Part shown: piece by piece, positions 1 through 8,866 of the stretch | Layout: each line of letters opens with the position of its first letter | Position numbering within the stretch: the first letter of the stretch is position 1 | DNA from: an uncultured Clostridia bacterium | GTDB lineage: Bacteria; Bacillota_A; Clostridia; TANB77; CAG-508 | Assembly: GCA_948852375.1 (NCBI GenBank) | Contig: CAQOYX010000003.1 | Coordinates: 1 to 49,913 of the forward strand | Direction of reading: 5' to 3' | DNA: 49,913 nucleotides | The notes under the pieces: model-generated | The model's input: the letters and a program-made list of their open reading frames with translations, nothing else | Told to the model about the DNA's origin: nothing | Database searches by the model: none | Position numbers and translations under genes: made by a program

Positions 1-1
1 T

Positions 2-352
2 AATTATTATAGATATATATATAATAAGAAAAATGCATATTTATTAGGAAAATTAATAGATTCTGAATTTATGGATAATCATCAAAAAATTGAATGTTTA
101 AAAAAATTACAGTGGTATTTTGAATTAGGAAGAAGTCTAAAGATAGTGGGAATAAATCAATGTTTAAAGAAAATAATAGATTTAATAATTGACAAGGACT
201 ATGATAATGCAATCATAGAAATGAATAATTTAAAAGAATATAGAAAGACTATTCCTAAAAATGAAAGAGCCAGATCTACATTTCCAACAAAGGAAGATTA
301 TAGTGAAATGCAAAAATATGATAAAGAATTTCTTAGTAAAAGAGGAGAATAA
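2..352 (+). CDS. Hypothetical protein, 5' end outside the window
   Basis: The reading frame is open from the left edge (base 2) to the TAA at 350-352, so the true start lies upstream. An internal ATG at 71 has no good ribosome binding site and is probably not the start. The visible 116 residues are rich in Lys, Glu, Ile and Asn and show no signal peptide, membrane segment or motif that I recognise. Only one base separates its stop from the ATG of the PP2C-like gene, and the AGAGGAG that serves that gene lies inside this one, so the two are almost certainly co-transcribed and translationally coupled. Function unknown; a partner of the phosphatase is possible from context only. Confidence 0.6.
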   Translation, partial: NYYRYIYNKKNAYLLGKLIDSEFMDNHQKIECLKKLQWYFELGRSLKIVGINQCLKKIIDLIIDKDYDNAIIEMNNLKEYRKTIPKNERARSTFPTKEDYSEMQKYDKEFLSKRGE

Positions 353-353
353 T

Positions 354-1205
354 ATGTTTAAAGTAAAATTTGAGAAAAGGTATCAAAATCAAACTTATAC
401 AAATTACGGTATTACATTTCCCGAAGAGGATTATTATTGCATAGACGAAAATATATTTTGTGTTGCAGATGGTGTAACAAGAGACCTAGTAGGAGTAGAA
501 ATACGACCATATCCTAAAACAAAAGAAGAAGCACAGTATATAGCAGATCATTACCCAAATCCTAGTGGTGCATTAGAGTCATCTAAAATAATAGCAGATA
601 ATTTTGTTAAATATATGAAAGAAAAGCAAATAAGTAAAGAAACTATAACAGAAGCAGTAAGACAAGCTAATAAAGAAGTATGGCAAATAAATAAAGATAG
701 AGATGTAAACTATATTGAAGAAGATTTGTATTGTTCAGAAGCAGTAGGAGGAGTAATAACAGAAGAATATTTATATTGTTTTGGAATTGGCGATTGCTAT
801 ATTAAAGTATATAACCAAAACAAGGAGGAAATATTTTCAACAGAAAATGACCATTTATGGATGGAAGAATTTGAAGAAAGTTATTTAAAAACAGGAGAAT
901 ACGATTGGATGAATCCACGTTATAGGCTATTAATAAGAGGAGCATTAAGAAATAATTATATTGTAAAATATAATGGAAAGCATGTGGGGTATGGAGCACT
1001 AACAGGAGAAGAAAGTGCTATGAATTTTGTAAAAGTATATCAAGTTCCATTAAAAGAAGCAAAATATATATGTGCATATTCTGATGGAATTATGCCATAT
1101 TTAGTAAATAAAAATGAAGTCGAAAAAACATTGAACAATCCAGAGAGAATAAAAAAGAATGGAAGAGAAAGAACATTAGTAATATATGAAAAGGAAAAAA
1201 TATAG
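354..1205 (+). CDS. PP2C-like serine/threonine phosphatase domain protein
   Basis: 283 residues starting at the ATG at 354, which follows AGAGGAG at good spacing; a longer upstream extension would overlap the previous gene. Motifs typical of the PP2C fold are visible: VADGV near the N terminus (metal-binding Asp and Gly), a GIGDC segment in the middle, and YSDGI near the C terminus (second metal-binding Asp-Gly). The insert between the first two motifs is longer than in housekeeping PrpC, so this is a divergent member. It sits in a tight cluster with an upstream orphan and a downstream glycosyltransferase (8-base gap), suggesting a dedicated operon rather than the prpC-prkC locus. No in-frame CGG. 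Family assignment is by motif pattern; substrate unknown. Confidence 0.6.
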   Translation: MFKVKFEKRYQNQTYTNYGITFPEEDYYCIDENIFCVADGVTRDLVGVEIRPYPKTKEEAQYIADHYPNPSGALESSKIIADNFVKYMKEKQISKETITEAVRQANKEVWQINKDRDVNYIEEDLYCSEAVGGVITEEYLYCFGIGDCYIKVYNQNKEEIFSTENDHLWMEEFEESYLKTGEYDWMNPRYRLLIRGALRNNYIVKYNGKHVGYGALTGEESAMNFVKVYQVPLKEAKYICAYSDGIMPYLVNKNEVEKTLNNPERIKKNGRERTLVIYEKEKI

Positions 1206-1213
1206 GAGGAGAT

Positions 1214-1981
1214 ATGATAGCTAAAAAAGTACATTATATATGGCTTGGAGGAAAGCAAAAAAATAAATTGGCACAAATATGTTTGCTTACTTGGAAAAAT
1301 GTAATGCCAGATTATGATATTATAGAATGGAATGAGAATAATCTTGATTTAGACAAAATTGCACAAGAAAATCAATTTTTTGCTGAGTGTAGAAAGCGCA
1401 ATTTATATGCATTTATGGCAGATTATTTGAGAATAAAAATATTATATGAACATGGAGGCATTTATATTGACACAGATGTACAAGCAATAAAACCATTAGA
1501 TGATTTATTACATAGAGATATATTGTTAGGTTATGAAGAATATACACTAGAAAAGCATCTAGAACAAATAGGTACAGGACTTATGGGAGCTGAAAAAGAG
1601 AATTGGTTTATTAAGAAAATATTTGATTTTTATAATAATGAAATAATGAATACAGATTTGTTTATTGTACCAGATATAATGACACGAAAGTATAATGAAT
1701 TAACTAAAGAAGAAAAAAGTAAAATAGAAATATTACCAAAAGAATATTTTGCACCTTTGGATTCAGGAGGATGCAAACATTTTTCAGATGATATAATTGG
1801 AGAAAATACATACACAATCCATTGGTTTGCAAACAGCTGGGTGAATTTTAAAAGTAAAAAATGGATACAAGTAAAACATATAAAAAATCCTTTAAAGAGA
1901 ATAATAAAAACAGTGCAAAATCGACAAGAATTTTATAAAGTGATGAAAGAAAAAAAGAAGATGATGAAAAAGTACAATTAA
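1214..1981 (+). CDS. Glycosyltransferase with DXD motif (Gly_transf_sug type)
   Basis: 255 residues. The N terminus KKVHYIWLGG and the core YLRIKILYEHGGIYIDTDV are the signature of the family related to capsular and mannosyl transferases, in which the two Asp of D-T-D bind the divalent metal and the nucleotide sugar. The length matches the short bacterial members that contain only the catalytic domain. No signal peptide; presumably cytoplasmic, acting on a membrane-linked or protein acceptor. AGGAGG lies just upstream of the ATG. It follows the PP2C-like gene by 8 bases and is followed after 24 bases by the RNase G gene, so it may be part of the same transcript. The sugar and acceptor cannot be told from sequence. 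Confidence 0.75.
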   Translation: MIAKKVHYIWLGGKQKNKLAQICLLTWKNVMPDYDIIEWNENNLDLDKIAQENQFFAECRKRNLYAFMADYLRIKILYEHGGIYIDTDVQAIKPLDDLLHRDILLGYEEYTLEKHLEQIGTGLMGAEKENWFIKKIFDFYNNEIMNTDLFIVPDIMTRKYNELTKEEKSKIEILPKEYFAPLDSGGCKHFSDDIIGENTYTIHWFANSWVNFKSKKWIQVKHIKNPLKRIIKTVQNRQEFYKVMKEKKKMMKKYN

Positions 1982-2005
1982 AATAAAAACAGAAAGGATC
2001 ATAGC

Positions 2006-3196
2006 ATGAAAGAAATAATAATAAACATAGACAAACAAAAAAACAAAACAATAATGTTAGTAGAAAACGGAAATTTAATAGAAAAGTATATAGAAAATAG
2101 TGAAATAAAAAGATTAGAAGGAAACATTTATATAGGAAAAATTCAAAATGTTTTACAAGGAATGCAAGCAGCATTTGTAGATATAGGAGAAGAAAAAAAC
2201 ACATTCATTCATTTAAAAGATATGTTACCAAAACTAGATACAAAAACAGAGGATCCAGAAGAAATAATACAAAAAAGTAACATTAAGGAAATAGCAAAAC
2301 CTGGAATGACGGTTTTAGTACAAGTAAAAAGAGATAGTACAAATAAAAAAGGAGCAAGGGTATCAACCCATATAAACCTCCCAGGCAGATTTTCAGTATA
2401 TATGCCAAATACCAATTTTATTACTATATCGCAAAAAATAGAAGATGAAAAAGAAAGACAAAGGCTTATGGAAATAGTACAAAAGAATGCACCTAAAAAT
2501 GCAGGAATAATACTAAGAACCTCTAGCATAGGAAAAAGTGAAGCTGAAATTGTACAAGACATTAAAAATTTAGAAAAAGAATGGAACAAAATAAAAACAT
2601 CATATAAAAAATCAGAAGAAAAAGCTCCAACTATTTTATATAAAAATTCTGGAATAGTTAAACGAATCCTAATTGATTTAATAGATCAAAATGTAGGAAG
2701 TATTACAGTAAATAACAAAAAACAATATGAAGAAATAAAAAGCATATTGCAAGAAATAAATCCCAAAATAGAACTAATATTAAAAACACAAGAAAGCATT
2801 CTAGATATGTATGACTTAGGAACACAGCTAGAAAAACTAAATAACAGAAAAATATGGCTAAAATGTGGAGGATTTATCACAATAGATAAAACAGAAGCGC
2901 TAACTGCAATAGATGTAAATTCAGGAAAATATATAGGAACAAAAAACTTAGAACAAACAGTATACACAGTAAATAAAGAAGCAAGCATAGAAATAGCAAA
3001 ACAATTGCGCCTAAGGGATATAGGAGGAATTGTTATAATAGATTATATAGACATGAAAGAAGAAGAACATAAGCACAAAATTATAGAAGTACTAAAAGAA
3101 AATCTAAAAAAAGACCGTTCAAAAACTCAAATAATAGGTTTTACACAATTAAACCTATTAGAAATGACAAGAAAACACATGTGTAGTAATGATTAG
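2006..3196 (+). CDS. rng: Ribonuclease G/E family protein
   Basis: 396 residues. The N-terminal part (about 1-110) is an S1-like RNA-binding domain, recognisable in EGNIYIGKIQNVLQGMQAAF followed by VDIGEEKNTFIH. The catalytic half contains the two metal-binding Asp in AIDVNSGKY and IVIIDYIDM, as in RNase E/G. It cuts single-stranded AU-rich RNA and matures rRNA and mRNA. The protein ends soon after the EMTRK motif and lacks the CPxC zinc-link segment found at the C terminus of longer RNase G proteins. The codons are native in style and there is no in-frame CGG. An AGAAAGGA site precedes the ATG. Confidence 0.85.
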   Translation: MKEIIINIDKQKNKTIMLVENGNLIEKYIENSEIKRLEGNIYIGKIQNVLQGMQAAFVDIGEEKNTFIHLKDMLPKLDTKTEDPEEIIQKSNIKEIAKPGMTVLVQVKRDSTNKKGARVSTHINLPGRFSVYMPNTNFITISQKIEDEKERQRLMEIVQKNAPKNAGIILRTSSIGKSEAEIVQDIKNLEKEWNKIKTSYKKSEEKAPTILYKNSGIVKRILIDLIDQNVGSITVNNKKQYEEIKSILQEINPKIELILKTQESILDMYDLGTQLEKLNNRKIWLKCGGFITIDKTEALTAIDVNSGKYIGTKNLEQTVYTVNKEASIEIAKQLRLRDIGGIVIIDYIDMKEEEHKHKIIEVLKENLKKDRSKTQIIGFTQLNLLEMTRKHMCSND

Positions 3197-3217
3197 TTCA
3201 TAATATAATTTATAAAA

Positions 3218-3241
3218 AAGACATGTAGGGGGCAGACCTTG
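3218..3241 (+). other. Short GC-rich hairpin between rng and the BofA-like gene
   Basis: GGCAGAC-cttgt-GTCTGTC forms a short stem in an otherwise AT-rich gap. There is no U-tract after it, so it is not a convincing terminator. Similar G-rich hairpins occur near 3727-3745 and 10280-10305. They may be dispersed short repeats. Confidence 0.35.
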
Positions 3242-3294
3242 TGTCTGTCCGTATAACGATATTATAATATAAAACAAGAAAGAGAGGAATAAAA

Positions 3295-3555
3295 ATGGAT
3301 TTTACAATGATTTTACCAATTTTAATTGGTGTAGGAGTACTATTTATAGTACTAAAACTATTAGCTTTACCAATGAAACTAATTATTAAATTAGTAATTA
3401 ATGGATTAGTAGGAGGATTAATAATATTTTTAGTAAACTTGGTTGGACTAAACTTTGGATTTACCATAGACCTAAATTGGCTAACAGCCATAATTGTAGG
3501 AATACTAGGCGTACCAGGAGTAGTGATTGTAGCAATATTACAATTTGTATTATAA
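3295..3555 (+). CDS. BofA-like sigma-K processing regulator / small membrane protein
   Basis: 86 residues with almost continuous hydrophobic segments and the pattern LIIKLVINGLVGG followed by LNWLTAIIVGILGVPGVV, which is typical of the BofA family. In Bacillus, BofA sits in the forespore membranes and holds back SpoIVFB until sigma-K is needed. Length agrees with BofA (about 87). GAGAGGAA precedes the ATG. Transcribed in the same direction as rng with a 98-base gap. Family membership is fairly clear; a role in sporulation in this organism is inferred. Confidence 0.75.
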   Translation: MDFTMILPILIGVGVLFIVLKLLALPMKLIIKLVINGLVGGLIIFLVNLVGLNFGFTIDLNWLTAIIVGILGVPGVVIVAILQFVL

Positions 3556-3613
3556 AAGGATTTTTCTTTAAGTTTTCCAATATGAGCGAATTTTTAAGAA
3601 TAAATTAAAAGAT

Positions 3614-3642
3614 TTGACATACACTAAATTATATGTTACAAT
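3614..3642 (+). promoter_or_regulatory. Consensus sigma-A promoter for the small-RNA candidate
   Basis: A perfect TTGACA at 3614-3619 and TACAAT at 3637-3642 are separated by exactly 17 bases. The predicted transcription start is near 3649. No open reading frame of credible quality follows before the terminator at 3685-3717. Confidence 0.7.
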
Positions 3643-3648
3643 ACAAGT

Positions 3649-3717
3649 AACTTATAAGTTCAAATGAAGACAGGAGCTTATACCGAGATTATGTGTCCGC
3701 ATAATCTCCATTTTTTT
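3649..3717 (+). ncRNA. Candidate small RNA of about 70 nt
   Basis: Downstream of the strong promoter are two hairpins. One pairs TATAAG (about 3653-3658) with CTTATA (3677-3682) around a purine-rich loop. The other is a textbook intrinsic terminator, GAGATTATG-tgtccg-CATAATCTC at 3685-3708 followed by a run of seven T. A promoter, two stems and a terminator in about 70 bases without an ORF fit a small RNA. It ends facing the 3' end of porB, so a transcript reading slightly past the terminator would be antisense to the por mRNA. I do not recognise a known family. Confidence 0.5.
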
Positions 3718-3914
3718 ACTAAAAAAGGCAGGGTGTCCGCCCTACCTACAAAGATTACTCCTTGTTTTCTTGGTTTTCATCGCTTTTATTGTTTTGCAAT
3801 AACAAAACGATTAATCGCCAGATTAAATCAAATGAAGACATTTGCAAAACCCCCTTTCGTTAGATTACCTAATTACTCAGGCGGATTTATTATAGATTAT
3901 TTATTAAATTTTGT

Positions 3915-4870
3915 CTAGTTTTTATTAGTCATTTCCTCTAAATCCAAAAGCTCATTCCATCTATCATCTACTTCTTTTTGGAATTCTTCTATCATCCATT
4001 CATTACCAGGTTTAAACATATGACTAAACCTCTTTTGTGGTTTTAGAAATTCCTCAATAGGAAGTTTATTCTTAGGTTTATAATTAACAACATACTTACC
4101 ATCTATAACTTCATACAAAGGCCAATAACATGTTTCAACAGCAAGCTTATTAATTTCCATTAACATATCTGTAGGATATCCCCAACCGTCTTGGGCATGG
4201 TGCAAGTACATTTAAGAAACATGGTCCCTCTGTGTAAATTGCTTTTTCGGCTTTTTCATATAAATCCTTAAAATTATTTAAAGCAATACTTTGACCAACA
4301 TATGGTAAGTGATGTGCAACCATAATTTTTGCCAAATCCTTTCTAGATTGCATTTTACCAGGAATTACACTTCCTGCAGGAGTTGTAGTAGTATCTGCAA
4401 ATTTAGGAGTTGCACTAGAACGTTGAATACCAGTATTCATATAAGCACCATTATCATAACAAACATATACCATGTCATGTCCTCTTTCCATACTTCCAGA
4501 AAGAGCTTGAATACCTATATCATACGTACCACCATCTCCACCAAATGCAATAAATTTAGTATTTACATCATTAGGCAATTTAGCTTGTTTTTTCATTGCT
4601 TTATAACAAGCTTCTACTCCAGCTAAAGTTGATGAAGCATTTTCAAATGCTGTATGGACAAATGAATCTGTCCATGCTGTATATGGGTAAATGAAAGTAG
4701 AAACTTCCATGCAACCTGTAGCACCAGCAACAACTGCGTGGTCATCTGTTTTTAATGCTCTCATAATCATTCTAGCAACTGGTGGAGCACCACAGCCAGC
4801 ACACATTCTATGTCCGTCCAGTAAATCTTGATGGTTTATTTGCAATTATTTCTTTTAAATTATATGCCAT
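3915..4870 (-). CDS. porB: 2-oxoacid:ferredoxin oxidoreductase beta subunit, two CGG +1 sites
   Basis: The beta subunit carries thiamine diphosphate and a 4Fe-4S cluster in the enzyme that oxidises pyruvate or a related 2-oxoacid to acyl-CoA with ferredoxin. The start ATG (4868-4870) follows AAAGGAGTG. Two in-frame CGG triplets (plus-strand 4814-4816 and 4186-4188; codons 19 and 228) break the frame. Reading each as C-GGN=Gly restores TGGHRMCAGCG at the N terminus, a family hallmark, and CPRGWGYP later. The corrected product is 317 residues, normal for PorB. The thiamine-binding GDGGTYDIG motif is intact. Last gene of porG-porD-porA-porB, 18 bases after porA. Substrate (pyruvate or branched 2-oxoacids) is not certain. 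Confidence 0.9.
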
Positions 4871-4888
4871 AAATTTCACTCCTTTCTC

Positions 4889-6072
4889 TTAACCTCTTAA
4901 TCCTAAATATCTATAAGGGTTACCAATATCACTTTTAGATAAAATATCTTGTAAATCTGTAAATACTGCTTCAATATCGTTTGCAGTTGTATCTCTACCA
5001 CCTATACCATAAATATAATTAATAGTAGGAACTAAAACTTGGTTTACTTGCATGCTAGAAGTAATATCTGTAAATAATGCACCACCGCAAGCATTTAGAG
5101 AATCCGCTTTATCTAAAACTGCAACAGCTTTTATGTGGGATAAGGCTTTTGCTATTTCTTCAGCTGGAAATGGTCTAAATACACGAAGTTTTAAAAGTCC
5201 TGCTTTAATACCTTGATTTCTTAATTTGTCTACAACAAATTTTGTGGTTCCGACACGTAGAGTTCATACATACAATTGCGATTTCGGCATCTTCTAGTTT
5301 GTATTCTTCAAAGAAAGAATATTTCCTTCCAGTCATTTTTTCAAAGTCTTTTGCCACATCTAATATAACTTGTTTTGCATTTACCATTGCTTGTGATTGT
5401 TGTTTTTTATGCTCAAAAAGATAAGCTTGTAAATCTAGTGGTCCCATACTGATTGGTTCTTTATTATTTAATAAAAAGTGTTCTGGTGTGTATTTGCCTA
5501 CAAAGTTTTTTACTAAATCATCTTCAATTAATTCAATATTTTCAATAGAATGAGATGTAATAAAACCATCTTGGCATACCATTAAAGGTAGTAAAACATC
5601 TTTATTTTCTGCAATTCTATGTGCCATTATTAAATTATCGTAGGCTTCTTGGTTGTTTTCTGAAAATAACATAATCCAACCGAGCATCACGAACTCCCAT
5701 TGCATCTGAATGGTCGTTATGTATGTTTAATGGACCAGATACTGCACGGTTTACAAGGCTCATAACAATAGGAAGACGCATACTAGATGCTATGTAAATC
5801 ATTTCCCACATGAAAGATAATCCATTTGCTGATGTTGCAGTCATTGCTCTTCCGCCTGCAGCCTCTGCACCAACGCATGCACTCATTGCACTATGTTCAC
5901 TTTCAACTGCTACAAATTCTGTATCTACTGTGCCATTACTAACAAATGTTGAAAAATATTGTGGTATTTCTGTTGAAGGGGTTATAGGGAAAGCTGCAAC
6001 TACGTCTGGGTTTATTTGTTTCATAGCAATAGCAGCTGCTTCGTTACCACTTAAACGTTCTCTTATACTCAT
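4889..6072 (-). CDS. porA: 2-oxoacid:ferredoxin oxidoreductase alpha subunit, two CGG +1 sites
   Basis: Alpha subunit, 393 residues after correction, containing the pyrimidine-binding region of the thiamine enzyme (IRERLSGNEAAAIA, then AFPITPSTEIP and FVAVESEHSA). The frame breaks at CGG on plus-strand 5680-5682 (codon 131) and 5250-5252 (codon 274). Reading C-GGN as Gly restores VRDAGWIMLF and NSTCGTTKFVVD, both conserved in PorA. Without the two shifts only the first 130 residues would be made correctly. AAAGGAG precedes the ATG. The 181-base gap to porD contains a structured element that also occurs in the pfl operon. Confidence 0.9.
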
Positions 6073-6113
6073 ATATTAATTCTCCTTTACTTTTTTGTTT
6101 TCGTTTGACATCT

Positions 6114-6239
6114 GCTTCCAGTATATAAAATATTTGATTTTCTCCATTTCACATTCCAAGGCGTACAGGGGTCATTCCCACGTCTCAAAGGAATGTCAGC
6201 TTACATTACGAAAATTAAATATATTATAACTTACGCTAG
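6114..6239. repeat. 126-bp structured element, copy A (between porD and porA)
   Basis: Aligns end to end with 44701-44827 in the pfl locus. Shared blocks are GCTYCCAG at the left, TATTTGATTTTC, CCAAG, CTCAAAG, GAAAATTAAATATATTA and GCTAGTTT at the right. The outer arms are imperfect inverted repeats. An inner stem ACATTCC (6151-6157) / GGAATGT (6190-6196) is replaced in copy B by a different but still complementary stem. It lies in the gap between two por genes and is read through by the por transcript. It could be a MITE-like repeat, or a conserved RNA structure. Confidence 0.7.
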
Positions 6240-6253
6240 TTTCTATTAGTTTT

Positions 6254-6544
6254 TTACTGCATTTCAATCGCACCAAATGGGCATACTTTTGAACATACTC
6301 CGCATCCTTTACAATAGTCATAATTGAAATTTTCTCTTTTTTGGTCTTTGTTTACTGGAATTGCGTTATCGGGGCATACAGGGAAACATAGTCCACATTG
6401 TTTGCATTTTTCACTTAAGAAAATTGGTTTTATGCTTCTCCAGTCACCAGTTTTAAATTCTTTTGCATTTCCAGCATTATAAATGTTTCCACCCTCAGTT
6501 AAGTCTTGCCAAGGGGTGTCTTTATTTAATTTATCGCTTGTCAT
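6254..6544 (-). CDS. porD: 2-oxoacid:ferredoxin oxidoreductase delta subunit (2x 4Fe-4S ferredoxin)
   Basis: 96 residues with two CxxCxxCxxxCP motifs, CKQCGLCFPVCP and CKGCGVCSKVCP, giving two 4Fe-4S clusters that pass electrons from the thiamine centre to ferredoxin. The N-terminal 50 residues are the usual PorD leader (PWQDLTEGG and DWRSIKPIF). No in-frame CGG; the CGG at plus-strand CCG 6295-6300 spans a TGC GGA codon boundary and keeps frame. GAAAGGAG precedes the ATG. Second gene of the por operon. Confidence 0.93.
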   Translation of the reverse strand: MTSDKLNKDTPWQDLTEGGNIYNAGNAKEFKTGDWRSIKPIFLSEKCKQCGLCFPVCPDNAIPVNKDQKRENFNYDYCKGCGVCSKVCPFGAIEMQ

Positions 6545-6608
6545 AATTTAACTCCTTTCTTAAAATGATAGTTATTATTTAATTATAAGGCTCTCATAAT
6601 GTACCTTT

Positions 6609-7190
6609 TTAGTTTATCTTTTTAACCTCATTTAAAGCCATCTCTAAGGCTTTCATATTGCCTTCAATAACTTCTGGTTTTTTTGCAAATTTATGTTTAA
6701 AAGAACCTTGCATATCATTTAAAAATTCTTCATCTGTCATAATGCCACTTACTTTAACAATACTAGCTAACATTGGGGTATTAGGAAAATATTTACCTAA
6801 AGTTTCCATAGATACTTTTCTTGCATCAATTGTATAAATTGAACCTTTATATCCATTTAGAACTTTTTTTAAACAATCTGCATCTTTTGTTGTATTAATA
6901 ACGATTGCACCAGTTTCTTTTAGTCCTGCAGTAACAGGTACAGCCTCAAGCAAAGTATCATCAACAACTACAACATAATCTGGCTCATAGATATTCGAGT
7001 GAACAGTAATAGGGTTATTACTAATACGATTATAAGCAGTAATTGGGGCACCCATTCTTTCAGGACCATACTCAGGAAAACCTTGAATATATTTACCAGT
7101 ATTAAAAGCAGCATCAGCAAGAAGTAATGAAGCAGTTTTTGCACCTTGTCCGCCTCTACCATGCCATCTAATTTCTACTAAGTTATCCAT
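6609..7190 (-). CDS. porG: 2-oxoacid:ferredoxin oxidoreductase gamma subunit
   Basis: 193 residues, the usual length of PorG. The N terminus WHGRGGQGAKTASLLLADA is the glycine-rich signature of the gamma subunit; the GGC GGA here contains CGG across a codon boundary and is read without a shift, a useful control for the frameshift pattern. Further on, PEYGPERMGAPITAYNRIS is also characteristic. First gene of the porG-porD-porA-porB operon; the start follows AGGAGG. The intergenic segment 7191-7354 upstream contains the divergent promoters for por and the CCA-adding gene. Confidence 0.92.
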   Translation of the reverse strand: MDNLVEIRWHGRGGQGAKTASLLLADAAFNTGKYIQGFPEYGPERMGAPITAYNRISNNPITVHSNIYEPDYVVVVDDTLLEAVPVTAGLKETGAIVINTTKDADCLKKVLNGYKGSIYTIDARKVSMETLGKYFPNTPMLASIVKVSGIMTDEEFLNDMQGSFKHKFAKKPEVIEGNMKALEMALNEVKKIN

Positions 7191-7354
7191 ATATAGAACT
7201 CCTCCTTTTTTATTTATTCATATAAATATATGAAAATCTACCTAAAGTATATGCTTAAATAATGGATATGTCAAGGTAAAAATAAAAGCAAAGATAAAAT
7301 TGATAAATTTAAAATAATAGTATAAAATATGTATAAATTAAAGGGGAGATTTTG

Positions 7355-8602
7355 ATGGATATTTTTAAAATAGCAAAGATAATACAGAATGCTGGTGGTA
7401 CATTATATTTGGTTGGTGGAGCACTTAGGGATGAAATTATGGGAAATGAGATATATGATAGAGATTATGCAGTTTGCGGAATTGCTAAAGGAAAATTTCA
7501 ACAACTTTTTCCAAAAGCAAAAAAACGAGGAAAATCATTTGAAGTATTTGATATAGAAAGAACAGAATTTGCACTTGCAAGGCGTGAGAGAAAAACTGGA
7601 CGTGGTCATAAAGAGTTTGAAACTGAAGTATCAGAAGATATAACAATTGAAGAAGATTTAGCAAGGAGAGATATAACAATTAATGCAATAGCAAAAGATG
7701 TTCTAACAAAAAAGATAGTAGATCCATTTAATGGAATGCAAGATATTAAAAATGGTATAATAAGAAGAACTACGAATGCATTTTGTGAAGACCCATTACG
7801 TGTATATAGAGTAGCAAGAATAGCAGCAAAAACAGGTTTTAGTGTAGAAAAAGAAACATTGAAATTAATGCATGTGCTAAAAGGTGAACTTTTAACATTA
7901 TCAAAAGAAAGAGTATTTTGTGAATTTGAAAAAGCATTAGGAACAAATAAACCATCACTATTTTTTAGTGTTCTAAGAAAAGCCGATGTATTAGATGTAC
8001 ATTTTAAAGAAATATATGATTTAATAGATGTATTACAACCAGTTAAATATCACCCAGAAGGAGATGCATACAATCATACAATGCAAGTTTTAGATATTGC
8101 ATCAAAATTAACAAAAGATACTAGTATACGTTTTGCAGCATTAGTACACGATTTAGGAAAAGGAGCAACTCCAAGCAAAATGTACCCACATCATTATGGA
8201 CATGATGAAAAAGGAGTAGAAATAGTACAAAAATTTGGACAAAGAATAGGAGTACCGAAAAAATGGATATCATATGGAAAAGTTGCAGTATCTGAACATA
8301 TGAGAGGTGGAATTTTTTATAAAATGACACCTGCAAAAAAAGTAAGTTTTATAGAAAAAGTTGCAAAATCAAAACTAGGTTTACATGGATTGCAAATAGT
8401 AGTAACAGCCGATAAATGCAGGTTAAAGAATATGCAAGTACAAGATATGGAATTTGAAAAAATAGGAGAAGAATGTATAAGTAAAATAAATGGAGATTAT
8501 ATAAAAGAAAAATATGCAATAGAAGAAGGTATTAAATTTAAAGAAAGATTACATGAAGAAAGAGTTATGTGGATGAAAGAACATATCCTGAAATGCTATT
8601 AG
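7355..8602 (+). CDS. cca: CCA-adding tRNA nucleotidyltransferase / HD domain protein
   Basis: 415 residues from the ATG at 7355, which follows AAGGGGAG; an in-frame TTG directly upstream is less likely. The head domain has the class II nucleotidyltransferase motif LVGGALRDE with the metal-binding DRD, followed by ARRDITINAIA and EDPLRVYRVAR, the nucleotide-recognition and neck segments. A C-terminal HD phosphohydrolase domain is visible in YHPEGDAYNHTMQVLD and ALVHDLGKG. It adds or repairs the 3' CCA end of tRNA; the HD domain may remove 2',3'-cyclic phosphates. CGG in TGC GGA is on a codon boundary. Single gene with its own promoter region. Confidence 0.85.
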   Translation: MDIFKIAKIIQNAGGTLYLVGGALRDEIMGNEIYDRDYAVCGIAKGKFQQLFPKAKKRGKSFEVFDIERTEFALARRERKTGRGHKEFETEVSEDITIEEDLARRDITINAIAKDVLTKKIVDPFNGMQDIKNGIIRRTTNAFCEDPLRVYRVARIAAKTGFSVEKETLKLMHVLKGELLTLSKERVFCEFEKALGTNKPSLFFSVLRKADVLDVHFKEIYDLIDVLQPVKYHPEGDAYNHTMQVLDIASKLTKDTSIRFAALVHDLGKGATPSKMYPHHYGHDEKGVEIVQKFGQRIGVPKKWISYGKVAVSEHMRGGIFYKMTPAKKVSFIEKVAKSKLGLHGLQIVVTADKCRLKNMQVQDMEFEKIGEECISKINGDYIKEKYAIEEGIKFKERLHEERVMWMKEHILKCY

Positions 8603-8696
8603 AAAAATTGTTGAAAAAACATTGTTTTAAAATAAAAATAAAATATAATAATGTTATCCTTTTCAAAGGAAATCTTTGAGAAAGGAGGTCATACAA

Positions 8697-8789
8697 ATGT
8701 CATCATACGATTTGATTTGGCGATTGATAGAGTTACTTTTGAAAGATAAAGAAACAAAGTCAAAAGCTAATGACCAAAAGAAAGACTAA
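8697..8789 (+). CDS. 30-residue peptide of unknown function
   Basis: A short frame with a very strong AAAGGAGGT site 7 bases before the ATG, promoter-like TTGTTT/TATAAT elements upstream (about 8620-8650) and an intrinsic terminator immediately after the stop. The first half is amphipathic and hydrophobic (MSSYDLIWRLIELLL), the second half is Lys/Asp-rich. That arrangement recalls small membrane-active peptides such as type I toxins, but I recognise no family. The bases CATCATACGATT occur at the start of the frame (8701) and again, in direct orientation, 180 bases downstream at 8881. Confidence 0.5.
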   Translation: MSSYDLIWRLIELLLKDKETKSKANDQKKD

Positions 8790-8798
8790 AATAGTCAA

Positions 8799-8829
8799 CA
8801 AGAGTGTATCGCTAGCACTCTTGTTTTTT
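8799..8829 (+). terminator. Intrinsic terminator after the 30-residue peptide
   Basis: Stem CAAGAGTG (8799-8806) / CACTCTTG (8816-8823) followed by six T. Confidence 0.85.
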
Positions 8830-8837
8830 ATAAAAAA

Positions 8838-8866
8838 GAACTAAGTGTTCGCTATCCACTTAGTTC
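8838..8866. other. Perfect 10-bp hairpin after the small-peptide terminator
   Basis: GAACTAAGTG (8838-8847) and CACTTAGTTC (8857-8866) form a perfect stem with a 9-base loop. There is no T-run on the plus strand. On the minus strand it is followed by an A/T-rich stretch, so it could end a short antisense transcript over the peptide gene. The rest of 8867-8996 contains no gene that I can see. Confidence 0.4.

Larger units (their letters stand above)
3556..3914. other. Intergenic region between the BofA-like gene and porB
   Basis: 359 bases without a protein gene that I can support. The first half holds a consensus promoter and a candidate small RNA on the + strand (separate entries). A GC-rich palindrome (ggcaGGGtgtccgCCCtacc) lies at about 3727-3745. 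The remainder up to the porB stop (read from the minus strand) shows nothing I recognise. Confidence 0.5.

Noticed and set aside
3664..3918. Open frame of 84 codons on the plus strand
   Set aside because: It runs through the small-RNA terminator and a GC hairpin, has no ribosome binding site and no protein-like composition.
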